The translations under genes and the position numbers were made by a program. Below are positions 10,321 through 22,299 of a stretch of 45,738 nt of DNA, in pieces. Position 1 is the stretch's first letter. Each line of letters starts with the position of its first letter. Source of the DNA: Mnemiopsis leidyi (lineage: Eukaryota > Ctenophora > Tentaculata > Lobata > Bolinopsidae); the NCBI GenBank assembly GCA_000226015.1, contig JH153727.1, forward strand, positions 6,870-52,607, written 5' to 3'. The notes beneath the pieces were generated by a model that saw nothing but the letters and a program-made list of their open reading frames with translations, did not search any database and was not told where the DNA came from.

Positions 10321-11686
10321 ATGTCAGTCACGTTTATTTCGGGAAGAACGAAAGACTCGGTCCATTTGGTGTACAAAGATCACAGATTCAGCCGAGACAG
10401 AACTAGAAACGACACTATATATTGGAGGTATGCTCGATCAGTCAATAGTCGTTCAAACGGCAGAGTCACCTGATAGCTACATGGATGGGAAATATTATCT
10501 TCAAATTGATTAATAGAATTGGGTGGTTTACCTTCATGATATAATCTATTCTGTTGCTGATTTGGAATAGAGCTAAGTCAAAAAATCTTATAATTTTCTA
10601 AATTAGACATTGATGAGCCTTCATAGGGCTTTAAATGCTAGCAAGACCAAGCAACACACTTCCTTAATAATCTCATTCAACTCAGGTGCATGCTGAGCCG
10701 AAAAACTCCACTCAACCCAATAATATGCAAAGCTCGCATCAGCACTGACAAGGATGGAAACATCATATCAGTGGGCCAGAGTCACAATCATCCCCCAAAT
10801 AAGCTTGAGATTCAGGTAAACTAAATATTCTTATAGTCTCATAACAAACGTAAATCCATATAAGACACAAGTCCGGTTTAAGGTTAAAATTGGTAAGAAA
10901 ACCTTCTCCTAATTTAGGTATTGTATGTTCGGTTGAACATTGTATATTGTATATTTGTATAATATTGTATTTTATTATTGTATATTGTATTAACATTGTA
11001 TATTGCAGATAAGGACGTGCATATCAGACATAAAAAGGTTGGGAGAACTGCACAAAAAGGAGCAGCTAGACGTCACAGATAAGAACCTGCTGTCCAATCT
11101 GGTAGAAAACGTTCCCACAAAAAACAAACTGAAATCAGATCGCCGGAAGTACAGATCAAAACACCAGCTGATCAAAGAAGACACTGAAGGAAAACAAACC
11201 CAAGCTTTTAACTGCAATCTGCTGTCCATAGGGATACCATCGCGAACCATGCCTACCTTCAGCTTAGCACATCTTGCCAACAATAACAACAGCAATGTCG
11301 CCCAGCACAAAGTCTTCGAATCAACCGAGGAGGACCAGAAAGCAACACAACCACCGCAATTGTTGCCACCAACCTGCTTTCAAAACAATCTACCTCTTCA
11401 GCCACTCATTGCCAGCTCTATTTCTCCGTCAGTCTTGTCGACTCTTTCGCCCAAGGACCCAACTGCTCTCATGTTCTCCAGTCTCGAGAAAGAGCTTCTC
11501 AGTCTCCTCGATGTAGAAGAACTTTCTAAACTCATGCCGATGTTGTCAAAAGATGGAGCAGCGATGCCTGAGTCCCTTTCAACGTCATTAATCCCAAAAG
11601 CTCGAGTGCCAGGAGTTGACGATGATGTTGTTTCAGCTGCCCTCCATGGGAATTCTATAGCGTGTATCAATTCATTGACGCCGTAA
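10321..11686 (+). CDS. FLYWCH-type zinc-finger protein, three coding exons
   Basis: Exons 10321-10427, 10686-10815 and 11009-11686 (TAA). The exon opens at acceptor 10308-10309 and the first ATG is 10321; phases match, giving 304 residues. Residues 5-73 form one FLYWCH domain: hydrophobic start (VTFIS), LVYKDHRFSRD, YWRC with Cys37, Cys50 in CKARIST, and HNH with His69 and His71, the expected C2H2 zinc ligands. FLYWCH domains bind DNA and are related to a domain of Mutator-like transposases, so a nuclear DNA-binding role is likely. Residues 80-304 are Ser/Gln/Asn/Pro-rich, look largely disordered, and hold a hydrophobic patch LLSLLDVEELSKLMPML. No transposase domain. The last about 20 codons could differ if splicing uses a GATCAG|GTAATC donor at about 11710, where another frame (FYSVYQFIDAVKGLSHADQ) is open. 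Confidence 0.85.
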
Positions 11687-12614
11687 AAGGTCTAAGTCAC
11701 GCTGATCAGGTAATCAAATCTGAGATGACTAAAAGATGACCATAGAGCCTAGAAAAGGACTCCTATAACTATAAAAAACTTGGCTTCCAAGGTTCTAAAT
11801 TGTCGCAGTTGCACCGACAAAAACATGAAAGTGAACTTTAAGTTTACAAATCGAGTTAACTGTTAAAACCTAATTTTGGTGAAACTATGCCAGATAAAAC
11901 GAGATATGGTAGTTTTTCTTATTCGAAGCCGCACATCGAAAGATGGCGTCTGGTACAATGATTGCATGGTATAAAACCGTACGGCCGGTATTAATGGCAC
12001 ATAATTTCATAATGAAATTGTTTCGAATTGCATGCCACGATATGTATGTAATTGAACTCAGACCGCGCGACCTTGGTGACTTGTTGAGAATATTTATACA
12101 GATAAAAGAATGCGTGTGAATTAGGTCCGGGTTCTGATGTTTTTGTTGCCATTTTATTACAATTAAATGTTATCAAACGATGAAAGAAGAAATCAGCGAC
12201 AGGATTTGTGCACGATTTATTTTCTATTTATACTAAACGAGAAAAAGAGGTAATTAAGCTTAATGAATTTAATGCCTGCTGAATATTTGCTCTTTTTGAC
12301 TTTTTGTAATAACAGTTGTTTGATTTCTTTCAGTAAGTGTAATGTGTAATGACTCGTGGCACATAACGTCATGACTCATGAGCACTATGACTATAAAGCA
12401 CAAGATTGAGTTTTATCAAGCGAAAAGTTACATCTGGAATGGAAGCTTAGAAGATTCGGCCCTAGAAGAAGCATATTATGAATATGTATTTATAACAGGT
12501 ATTCCGTTAAATGAATCGAAATGGTCACTGGTCAGATCAATATAGTTATACGATCCTGTTCGCAAATCTTAAAAAGCGTTCTAAAAATCAAATAATTTGA
12601 TTCAACATTTCAAG
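11687..12614. other. 3' flank of the FLYWCH gene, no further gene
   Basis: AT-rich. ATTAAA at about 12162-12167 is the only polyadenylation-like hexamer noted. No supported open frame. Confidence 0.35.
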
Positions 12615-12738
12615 ACATAAAACGGAAAACAGAGCCACTAACGAAATAGAGGATCTGGACGAAGCGGAAGAGGGAGGTCGTGAAGTGCTCCAAGCTGGTT
12701 TGGGATACCGAGACACATTCCACGCGTTCCTGATGTAA
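12615..12738 (+). CDS. Possible acidic terminal exon, unrecognised
   Basis: From AG at 12613-12614 a frame of 40 codons ends in TAA: ENRATNEIEDLDEAEEGG followed by REVLQAGLGYRDTFHAFLM. It is acidic and coding-like, but the acceptor is weak and no donor partner was identified. Confidence 0.3.
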
Positions 12739-12961
12739 TAGCCACTCGAATAACCCGTCCTACCTTGATGAACTGTCATAATATTCTTTAAGTTCTGACC
12801 GAGTGAAGCTCTTATACAGGTTTCAGCAGATACAAAAATAATCAGCAGCGTATTGTGAACGAGACAAAATTACAACGAGAGCAAGATAACGCACGCTCGC
12901 TGACTCTGTCAAAGTGAACAGACGAGATCGAGCTACATCTATTTCAATTTGCTTACTTGGT

Positions 12962-12967
12962 CACGTG
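12962..12967 (+). promoter_or_regulatory. E-box 47 nt upstream of a start codon
   Basis: GGTCACGTGACA just upstream of ATG 13009. Similar E-boxes lie in front of other candidate starts in this window. Confidence 0.4.
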
Positions 12968-13008
12968 ACAAAGGGCCGATACTCTCAGTGGCTGCTCGTC
13001 TTTCTAAC

Positions 13009-14691
13009 ATGTTAATGGATAACTCGGCGGTAAGTGCCTTATCCTTGGTCCAGCTGCAAGGAGCGGCGCTCTTGTATCTATTAATCTAATTCTAAAACTT
13101 AGATCAAGCAGAGGTTATGTTGGAACTTTGAGTGGGAGCTGCCCGACGGGGAACCCTATACGGGAGGACGTGTTGAAGAAATGATGGAAAGCTCGGGGGA
13201 TGTGAGGAGTGAAGTGATTGAAATGCTACTGGTGTGTCAGGATATAAATGTTGCAATGCATGTGTCATGTTAAACGCGACGATTCATATAATCGCGATAT
13301 TTAAGAAACAACAACGTGTGATGCAGGAAAGTTTTGTTGGGACAAGCAGAAGTTAAGCAGCCGTGAGGATGGTCTCGAATCTTGACAAGGTGGTTATTGG
13401 TTAGCGCTGTCGGAGTTTCTGATCTGTCATCTGGTTATGCCTATGGTCTTGGAAGGAGGATTAAAGCCATTGTTTCCTGTGGGTAGGTGGTGAGGATAGC
13501 GGTTAAGCGTTTATAAATGAAACCATGCTGACCATTAAGTTTAACTGATGAAGATCATGAGATCCATCCGAATAGAAATTATAGTGACCAAAATTCAAGC
13601 ATTCGGATAAGGATCAGTTTTAGTAACGGAAATGCTGTGTGCCTTAAAGTTAATTACTATCGTTTGAAAATTAACTATTTGGTTTTGACTTATTATGATT
13701 AACATTACAATTACATGCGGTAATGTAATTGTAATTGTGAAACAAACTAGGAGTAGGACTAGGACTCAAACATGTTTTAGGTTTATTAAATTTAAGTTTG
13801 CTTAACCTTTAAGTGTAAAACGAGATGGGGAATGGAAACTGATATCTTGATTTTCGATTTATCACACATTTGTGATTGAACATTGATCTAACACATTTTC
13901 ATTAATCGATATTTCATATTAAGGATGGTTGCTTGCGATGGACAACTTGATGATCATGTTGTCGAGAACAATAAATTTGCTTGTTATACAATTATTCTGA
14001 TCTAATGGAGTAATGGGATGATCTCTTAAATCATCAGCATTAAAAGTTTGGTCTTCGTATGCAAATCTTGTTTCAATGAAATACCTATTAAAATTAGTTA
14101 AAACATCCTGTTACTGCGGTGTCCTCGCGGTAGGCCAATATAAAAAATGTCCCGCGCACTAGGTGAAGGTCAGCACAGCCACAAGCTTAACTTTAAGTTT
14201 AACTTTAACCAGTTAACGAACAGTCGACGATAATTTCAATTTGCATGTACGTTTCATGCACAAGGTAACCCATTTAAAGTGCAAAATAGCTTTAAGTTTA
14301 ATAAACAGAAAAACTGAACCTATTTCTCTGGCAAGATTTGAAAAATAAAATCCCTACTGTCCAACTTTCTCTTTAGCATTTAGAGAAAGTTGAAAAGTTG
14401 GTTATGTTATTAATGAGGTTCATGGGAAACTCCCGCAATGATTATTCTGGCTGTGTTCATAATATACCTTGGCCTTTTCACTTTATGCGATCGCTGGTAG
14501 ATCTTGTAAACTTGGCGAAGGGAGCTGGCGACTCGTTCAGTGATACATTTTCTCCACAGTTCGCGAGACTTGGGCCCGGAGCTAGCGATCTCCTGAGAAC
14601 CACCGAGCAGTCATTTTCAGGGATTGCTCAATTTATAACGACAGCCCATAAAAGGTGGCAAAATAATATTGACGAAGTCCATACATTCTAA
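13009..14691 (+). CDS. Unrecognised three-exon gene, about 144-154 residues
   Basis: Exon 1 13009-13029 (MLMDNSA, donor GCG|GTAAGT); exon 2 from 13103 (73-nt intron, branch-like TCTAAT, acceptor CTTAG) to a donor at 13202 (GAT|GTGAGG) or 13232 (CTG|GTGTGT); exon 3 14377-14691 (acceptor TTCTCTTTAG, stop TAA). All junctions are phase 0. Exon 2 begins IKQRLCWNFEWELPDGEPY; exon 3 begins HLEKVEKLVMLLMRFMGN and contains LVDLVNLAKGAGDSF and TTEQSFSGIAQF. If neither donor were used, exon 2 would end at TAA 13271-13273. Mixed hydrophilic and amphipathic helix-like sequence, no signal peptide or recognised domain. Confidence 0.5.
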
Positions 14692-17191
14692 TCTTAAAGT
14701 TAATTTTGAAAGATTATGTCAGCCATATAATAGAACAGGTAGCAATGTCTGCAAGGAGAATGTACCTGCATCGTCGAAGTAAAATTATCTTGGTGTTCAG
14801 AAGAGAAACTACCGTCATAGTCGGATACAAGACTCTCAATCTCACTACGTAGCCATGGAGACGAACAAGATATCATCTATGTGCGGACTACGGAACGGGG
14901 GAATGTTGGGCTTTGGAATTTAAATTCAGGTGTATCAAATAGCTAAATGTGAAATTCAGAAATACATGACGACCTTATCATTCGCACTAAGCAAATTTGA
15001 ATAATCTATAGTAAGCTGGTACAGATAATGATATAGTAGTTGACAGCGAGAGTTGGATTTAACATTGCAAACGATGGGAGCAATTGTGTTGCGTGAGCTG
15101 CTATGAGTATGTCCACTTCAACAGAAATCATAAATGTCAGACCAACAACAATAGTAATCGCAACACTGCAACAGGTTCCGGGTCTACGATATCGTCATAC
15201 ATCTGTCCGACCTTGCTTTTTATCAAGCATTAAAATATTCCTCGACTTATATTTGTGCGGCAATATAAATCGAGGATTCTTTTTAAATGAATCATTTGAT
15301 TTTATTTGTCGAAAAGTTAGTCTGGTTAGACGTCTAAGCGGCTCCAAGCTAGGTTTTCAATGGAAATTTGCGCTCTTTAAGGCCACAAAGAGGAAATCGG
15401 ACAAGAATTAGAAAAGGAAAGGGGGCATTCAGGTAGCATGAGTTGACAAACAATCACAAGCAGTGTCCAGTGATATGTCTACAGACCTGATACAACATTA
15501 CAACAGTTTGAGTTACAATTGTCACAGAAGTGCAGCGTTATAAATCACGATAAGATGAACCTCTACACTTTTAGCTCAGCTGCCCCGATGATGTGATAAA
15601 CTCAAAGACTATAGTCATGAAGATTTGCCTGGGTACCTCAGTCCTTATTGTCTACGATCGGAGAGAAACGTAGAGACTTGAGCCACGTAGCGCCCGGTAA
15701 ATAAAAGATCGAACCTAGAGGTGGAACCTAGACTTAGAGGTGGAACATAGAGGTGGAAGTCCACCGTGTAGTCGACTTAAAGCGTTTCTACCCGAAATAC
15801 CTGAGAAGGATCTCAAAAAGGACCACTCAGCAAACAGTTATAGCATGATCCTCACCTTCTAAGCTTGCTGGCTCCAGCAGGAAAAACTCTCAGCACCTCA
15901 GCGCTTAGGTCGTAGAGAATGATAACCTTCATAGTGACAACGAGGATGTTAGTAGTGACACTCTTGAGGGCAGCAAGACGATGTAAAAGTAGAGTGATAA
16001 CAACCGCACTAAACAAATCTAACGCCAAACTGAAGCCGATAGAGCACCGGCGATGAGATCAGTGAATTAGAATAAACAATATCACAACTGAGAGTATAAG
16101 CACTTGCACTTTTACTCTATCAGCATCAGTCTCATATCAACGTGACAGTCAAGTCGATTAGACCACACTAGACGACTTGGCGGATTGTAAGTCCTTGAAA
16201 TAAGAGTACCGACTGCAGCAGTAGTGCAATGAAATCCGCGACGTTGCGTCATATTCGCTCTGTGCCGTATATGGGAATTCTCGAGACCACGTGGTCTGGT
16301 GGTTTGGTCACGGGACGATGCGCATTATGCACGTGGATTTAGAAAGACTCCATGAACTGCTATAGAAGAAACTCAGCAATCTGATTAGGATGATTGCTTC
16401 TTGAGGACGTGTCATGGGATGGTCACAAGACGGATTTAGCTTAAGTCACGCATTCTTCCGCTATTCGAGCATTGGTGCATAATATGCAGCATTAATAGAA
16501 GATTTATTATTACATTTACAGATCATGTCTACGTATAGATTCATTGTTTGTTGTGACAAGTAAAAGTAACGCAGTATGCACTGTTGAGAATAAGATAAAT
16601 AACTTGACTTGATCTATGGATGGATTACCAGCCTTTTGTAAGAATTTTTTTGACAAATATGGCAGGACGAAATAAAGTTTTACTCGATATTCATACCCTT
16701 AAATAAGACTAAATTTACAATCGACTGTCACATAAAAGAGTGATCGGAAGTAAGCATCAACAGATCAGTTTAACATATATAATGCTTAAAATGACAAGTG
16801 CTGACCTTAATCATTGTCAATATCTTAGTATTTTACCATAATGCAGATCGTCTTGCCTGCTTTCTGTACGCGGGTCCTCTCTAAAGCTTTAACTAAAAGT
16901 AAAAGTTTAACTTGAACTTGCTCAAGTTTCTGCAGATAAATGATTCTATCCAACAACAAGCATGAGATATTACCATGCGCACGGTTATACCCTTAATATG
17001 TAATGAACAAAAGGCTAGAGGACGCCTTAAGATAAAGAGCTAGCCATGGTTATGAACAATTGAATATTGAAGTTTTGAGTATGTATTGATTATTATAGAA
17101 CGCTCCAGGAACATAGAAAAAATTTAACCATCATTGTACAGGCATTGATTAAATACTGCAGTCGAAATATTGAAACCTCTGGCTGTACCAG
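14692..17191. other. 2.5 kb without a supported gene; decayed coding-like sequence
   Basis: A 102-codon plus frame at 15103-15411 lacks splice or family support. 15713-15762 repeats AGAGGTGGAA(C/G) three times. About 15790-16080 is hydrophilic and coding-like with many stops (for example HSDNEDVSSDTLEGSKTM), suggesting a dead gene or gag-like relic. A perfect 14-bp palindrome AGACCACGTGGTCT lies at 16284-16297 with another CACGTG at 16330. Confidence 0.3.
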
Positions 17192-17676
17192 AACCGCGTA
17201 CTTAAAAGCTTTAAAAACGTTAAGGGCGAAAGAGGTTACAGTCACCCTGGCAAACCGAGACTAATAAACGACTTAAACCAGGGGGAAAATAGAGGAGAGA
17301 TGGATACACAACATCGATTTCAGCTGTTAACTATGAGTGACGTAAAACAGCATAAACTCAAAGACATGAAATAGTGACTGGATAATTCTGTGGTGAAGTT
17401 AGATAGATTGTATTACAATATTAATAAGTTGTAATTCCATTTAGTCGCGATCTAAGAGTAGGCTGATCTTTCTGCCTTAAAAAGTTTACATTTCTTGCTT
17501 TTCAGTTTAAATTAAACGAGCTGTCTTTTGAATATATGCGTGACACGGTGAAATGTGACAAAATAAGAAAAATTAAGTCTAAGAAAAGCAAAGTTACACA
17601 CAGTGTTTCAGAGTACTCAACAAGCGACAGCGACCACCCAAGAAGCGTTAGAATAGCAGATGTAGAAACTGCTTAA
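17192..17676 (+). CDS. Unrecognised gene, two 3' exons encoding a charged tail
   Basis: Exon 17192-17341 (acceptor GTACCAG, donor GAC|GTAAAA) and exon 17506-17676 (acceptor TTGCTTTTCAG, stop TAA) join in phase 0. They encode NRVLKSFKNVKGERGYSH and later LTMSD, then FKLNELSFEYMRDTVKCDK, a basic run IRKIKSKKSK, and a Ser-rich end HSVSEYSTSDSDHP. The result looks like a cytoplasmic or nuclear C-terminal tail. Upstream exons were not identified, and the first donor is not ideal. Confidence 0.45.
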
Positions 17677-19518
17677 TTATGGAGATTGACGGGAAGTCTT
17701 GTGTACAGATTAGTGTTGATGTGTATGTAACTTAAGGGGAGGGGGCGGCTCACCTGCTTTTCCCGCTGAATACCGCTGCCGCTTTTGTGATATTGCCTTA
17801 TAATGAGCAGCAAAAGTGGCAAGAAAAAAGGTTCCTCATAACTCATCATAAAGTAGCAAAATGACCGCATCAATATATACAACTTATGAAGCAGCATATA
17901 TGTTTTGGGCCTTACTTTCGGATAAATTAATGGAAAATATTCTTACCGTTAAATTTACTGGGGGAATTTAGGCAAATTTACATAGTGAGGTCACGTGGCC
18001 AAGTTTATTGTAGGGACTAACCAAAACTACGTTCAAGATCAAGTCAGAACACAGCTTACCGTAGTAGTAATAAAATTATTCTAAATCAAGAGTCAGGGTT
18101 GAGAACAGATTAGTATACATGCAAAGTCAACAGCGTATATACGGGTCGATGTAAGGATATCAAGAGATATGACCAAAATTCGTAATTTACAATAATTTAA
18201 CATGCAAAATTTCCAAACAAGCTTTATAATGATCAGAAAGGGTCATCAGTTGAGTATACAAGATTTCGTAATATTCAAAAGAATACTATAACAGGCAAAT
18301 TTTCGGCTTGTGAGTCAACATATTATATTTTGGACTTACTTTCGGAGATATTTGCGAAATACAGATTTTTGACCGAAATTGAAAGGAGCTGGCCTATTGC
18401 CAGTTGGTAGATTTCCATGGTTAGGTCAAAGAGACTAATTAAGGATAAGCAAAAAATGACCGCAATGGGCAACTTTACATACAGCTTATGAATGAACATG
18501 CTTCCTATTCTGCTTATTTAAGAGAGATTCTCCCTAAAACATGATTTTCAATGAAAGGTTATTATAGCTAGAACTAAAAAAGCCGCTTTTGCCGCTTTCG
18601 ATTTTGCCCTTAATAAGCAACAAAATCGGTTGAGCCCCCCTGTAATTACAACATTATGACTAGGTGATTCCTTAAAAATTGCTATATTTCCACAGAATGC
18701 AGTTAGAATTAGATTTAGATTTTTCTTGATGATAATCATAAAGGCATTCTCGATCTGCACCCAACAGAGTTGGCTGTGGCCCATAACATATTAATTTACC
18801 ATAACATCTTATTAATTTATCATGTCAGGTCGACCTGAATGTCCAAGAAATTAATATTTAACCCTCAAATCAGTCATCAAATTAGAGATAGGCGTGGAGA
18901 TTGGGTATTGATTATACTAGTGTATGAAATTGCTGAAGGAAACGCTTAAAAGGCCCCTTACAAGGCCTCAGCCGAAGATAAAATTTCTTGATTTCTAATT
19001 CCGAATTCGACAAAATGTTCCTATTAAGGTCGAACATTACTATCATGAAGCTTTATACACAATTATTAATCACATAACTTTTAATTTGTTGCAAACTTGT
19101 ATCTTAGCCTCAAGTCAATCAAGGGCAAAACGGGAATAATGATTGAGAAAGTACTATAAACTTCCTATTGGCAATATATATTCAACTCACTGACCCTTGC
19201 ATCTAGCAATAGCGGTATGCTGATATGATTTTTAGATTGTTTCATTTGATTTGATTTTTTTTAATTTCTTTTAAATTAAGAGAAGATCTTGAATAAGAAA
19301 AGCTACACTATTCTCAAATTCATAGGCTGGAAATCAGCATCTAAGCAATTTGTTGATGTAGGATTCGACATGGAGTCTTACGGCCGCTACAGCTGCGAAC
19401 GAACAGATCCTTACCAAAGATAATTAAGGTCTTATTCTACGATTCCTAAGGTGATGATGCAGGGGTAGTCTACCTAGATAACTGCTCTTCTTCTACACCC
19501 AAATATAAGTTAATGCAG
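17677..19518. other. Intergenic with diverged dispersed repeats
   Basis: Segments around 17760-17930 and 18300-18620 share motifs (TTTTGGRCTTACTTTCGG, AAAATGACCGCA, and GCCGCTTTTG-type hairpins), so they are probably old copies of one repeat family in different orders. A short coding-like frame at about 19334-19395 (MESYGRYSCERTD) has no donor. No supported gene. Confidence 0.35.
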
Positions 19519-20521
19519 AACGGAGAAGAAGCTAACATCACGGAGACTCTGTCCAGAAACACCAGGACGCCATTCAGGATAACTATTCAGTGCGATGAAG
19601 TGGTGGTGGTTGATATAACTCCATCTGATGAAACATGTACCCGGGACCTGGGTGTCTTGGCATATGAGAGACTCGAAATGGATGATTGGATGAGGTATGA
19701 CAAAGACAGGGGAGATAACGTGCGGACTGTTCGGTAAGTACTTCTTTACATTGATTTGCATGACTTAATTACAAAGACATTGATGTGAATTTAAAAAAGC
19801 AATTAAAAGGCACATACTGCTTTTTTTCAATACACATAAATAGACATGGATATTGGGCACTGTTGACAATGATTGAAAGAACCAGAAAAAGCCAACTACA
19901 GGATTATTGGATCAAGAGGACGTATTAAACGAACATATTGACTTGAGTGTAAAGAATTGAGCCTGGACGGAACCCAGCTGCTTCAGTTCCTTGTTTAACA
20001 TGCCGTTCAGCAAGGACATTCACAGCTTTAGCCGATGCGGGGCACATAACTCGCTTCCGTAACTCATTGTCAAATGTTGAATATACACTTGTCTCATCCA
20101 AAGATATATCTTTGTGTTTCAGTAGTGACAAGTTGTCACAGTCTATTTACTGATAGATTAGGTGCTGGTTGCAACATGAGCGTAATGTGTATTGGAAGTA
20201 AGACCTGAGGCGGTCAGGAAGGACTGCATCAGTCTCAGATGTAGCATGTAAAATCATAGGACAAAACTATAGAAAGAGAGTTCTTTTGTCGGGATTGTTT
20301 GTGAAAAATGAGAGATGATATTGATGTAGAAAAACATGATGAAAATCCAGATAATGTGCTATAATGAGGGTATGGCGAATTAATATGTGACTTCGATGTT
20401 GATCATTAAAATTGACATATTTGGTTTTTTGTACTTCAGCAGATCATACGTCATCGAAGAGAAAGCAAGGAACTTTCCATCATATCCAACGAATCATAAA
20501 CAATCAAATCAATCAAATAAG
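19519..20521 (+). CDS. Unrecognised plus-strand exons (19519-19733, possibly 20440-20521)
   Basis: Exon 19519-19733 follows AATGCAG (or starts at ATG 19513) and ends CG|GTAAGT, a strong donor. It encodes 71 residues with FRITIQCDEVVVVDITPSD, RDLGVLAYERLEMDDWMR and DKDRGDNVRTV. A phase-matched candidate partner is 20440-20521 (acceptor GTTTTTTGTACTTCAG, SYVIEEKARNFPSYP, donor AAG|GTACTA). The first exon is convincing, the second less so. No family recognised. A minus-strand exon lies in the intervening intron. Confidence 0.42.
19925..20142 (-). CDS. Unrecognised minus-strand terminal exon
   Basis: 72 codons including stop TAA (19925-19927), open from acceptor AATAG (complement of 20143-20144). 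Contains LSLLKHKDISLDETSVYSTF, DNELRKRVMCPASAKAVNVL and AERHVKQGTEAAGF. Codon use and composition look coding, while the opposite strand is full of stops. Upstream exons not found; could be a transposon-derived protein fragment. Confidence 0.4.
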
Positions 20522-20655
20522 GTACTAAGATTCATAAAGAATAGTCAAACAAGAGATTATCATAAATAAGATGACAAGAAATCAGGAGATCAAGAAATAA
20601 GATAATGAAGATATTGACAAAGGTAGTGTAACTTCACCATGGGAAAGACTAAGAG

Positions 20656-20940
20656 TGGGACATACCCAGGGTTGCCGTTTGCAGAATTAATACTGTCCAG
20701 CAATGCTATTGTGCTGGTGTAGGCGGGTCTTTTGCAGCCACATCTGTGGCACCTGTGAGTGGCTTACGTTTACAGATACAGAGGAAAATAAAATGTACAG
20801 CTTACTGCTTAGCTACTTCAATTAAGCAAAGACGATTTGCCCTTGGAAAAACTTGGGGCCCTGTATGGAATATTTTAAAGGCTCTCACATCAACACTAAA
20901 CACAGCATGGCCATGCAGACCCAATCGATGGGCGGTATAG
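20656..20940 (+). pseudogene. Coding-like block open on plus strand and nearly open on minus strand
   Basis: The plus strand is open for 94 codons from after a TAA to TAG 20938-20940, without an ATG, with CYCAGVGGSFAATSVAPVSG and FALGKTWGPVWNILKALTS. The minus strand has about 100 codons with two internal stops (HRLGLHGHAVFSVDVRAFK). One of these is probably a relic of a repeat-encoded or cellular protein. Strand and identity unresolved. Confidence 0.25.
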
Positions 20941-22290
20941 ATGGATATATGAGTTTATAAGCTCTTGACCATACTTCTATGATACATGAATAGGATAGAC
21001 ATGTCTTGTGGGGTTTCACTTGGTCAATTACTTACAAAGAAAACTTATTTAAAGTCAGCGCAGGCGTTCAAAAAAGAATCGACGTGAATAGATCTGGAAT
21101 CTGATAGCAAACGATGTCAATAAACCTAAGTGTAATGATAATGATTATAAGTGCAGTCATTTCTTTATTTGAACCTGAACTTGAAAAATTTTTGGATCTT
21201 AATGGTACTTATTTGAACCTCAACTTGAAAATTTACGTGGATCTAAATGGTACTTTCAATAATCTTGAATTCTTGTAATTTTTGACGGAATTTTGGTGGT
21301 GATCAGTGGTAAACCAAAGTTGTTAGATACAATGTTTGATTGATTTGACATATGTATATGGTAATTTGAATATTATTGTAATTGGATTTGAACACAATTT
21401 TACATTGGCGATGTGCTAGAAATCTCAAAGATCTAAACATTTTAATTCAAATAATTGATTCTAAAGTCTATTTGACATATAACCCACGTGGTAAGATGAA
21501 TCCAATTGTAATACTTGAACTTGTTTCCCAAAAAGTGGGGCCTCCTCTTGTATCCCTTCATGTTCCTTCTGCTTTTAACAGGTTATAACGAATAACGATA
21601 CTACGGTTTCAATTGTAAACAAAAAAACACAAATACAGAACCGTTGTATCACGAATTATTCAACGTTTGGCAAGAAAAGCAATCAGAGATTCCGGTGAAG
21701 CAATCTGATCTGTGACAAGCATTCAAGCAAGTTCAGCGGGCCGTTAGACGACCACGTGGAGTGCAATCGATTAGCGGTCGTCGTTATCACGAATCTGCAC
21801 AAACACAATCTCGAGATTGAACGTGAAGTGACGTAATTTTCAAAGCACGTAATGTGCGTGCCCAGCTGTGTTTGCTGTTTTTCATTTCCGACAAATGGTA
21901 GTTCTGGATGAAGAATACAGAAGAGATTCGCCAGGGACAAGGGTTTAGAATTTGGGTATGGAATATATATGATGTAGGACCTCGTGCTTACATCATAATG
22001 TCATAATTACAAATGTTTTGTTTACTGTAAGAAATTAGTTATATACCAAGTGCTCATCACTCAATATCATAACATCTTTATGGATTGATGATGGTAGATA
22101 TCATGTATTGATCGTATTGTAGGCTCCTTATAATCATTGACAAGAGCTTATAATTTCTTTTTCGTGACCAAACAAGCAATGCAATGCTTCAACCAAAGTC
22201 CAAAATGCACAAACTGGCCATCGGGAAACAACAATTGGTGAACGTTTACAGGAAACAAAGTTTGGAGTGCGCCAAGTGGCTTGGTTAATA
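20941..22290. other. Intergenic; possible regulatory patch at 21720-21850
   Basis: Two similar stretches near 21170-21260 repeat TTGAACCT-AACTTGAAAA-TTT-GTGGATCT-AATGGTACTT. 21720-21850 is CpG-richer and contains CACGTG (21753) and TGACGTAA (about 21829-21836). Frames at 21382-21588 (+) and 21683-21940 (-) lack splice or homology support. Confidence 0.3.
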
Positions 22291-22299
22291 CGATGAGAA

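Noticed and set aside
11274-11670. Plus and minus frames overlapping the FLYWCH last exon
   Set aside because: Shadow frames of the real exon, which is tied to the zinc finger by two phase-matched introns.
15103-15411. 102-codon plus frame
   Set aside because: Longest unexplained frame in its region, but no splice support, domain or coding-like bias convincing enough to call a gene; noted under the region entry.
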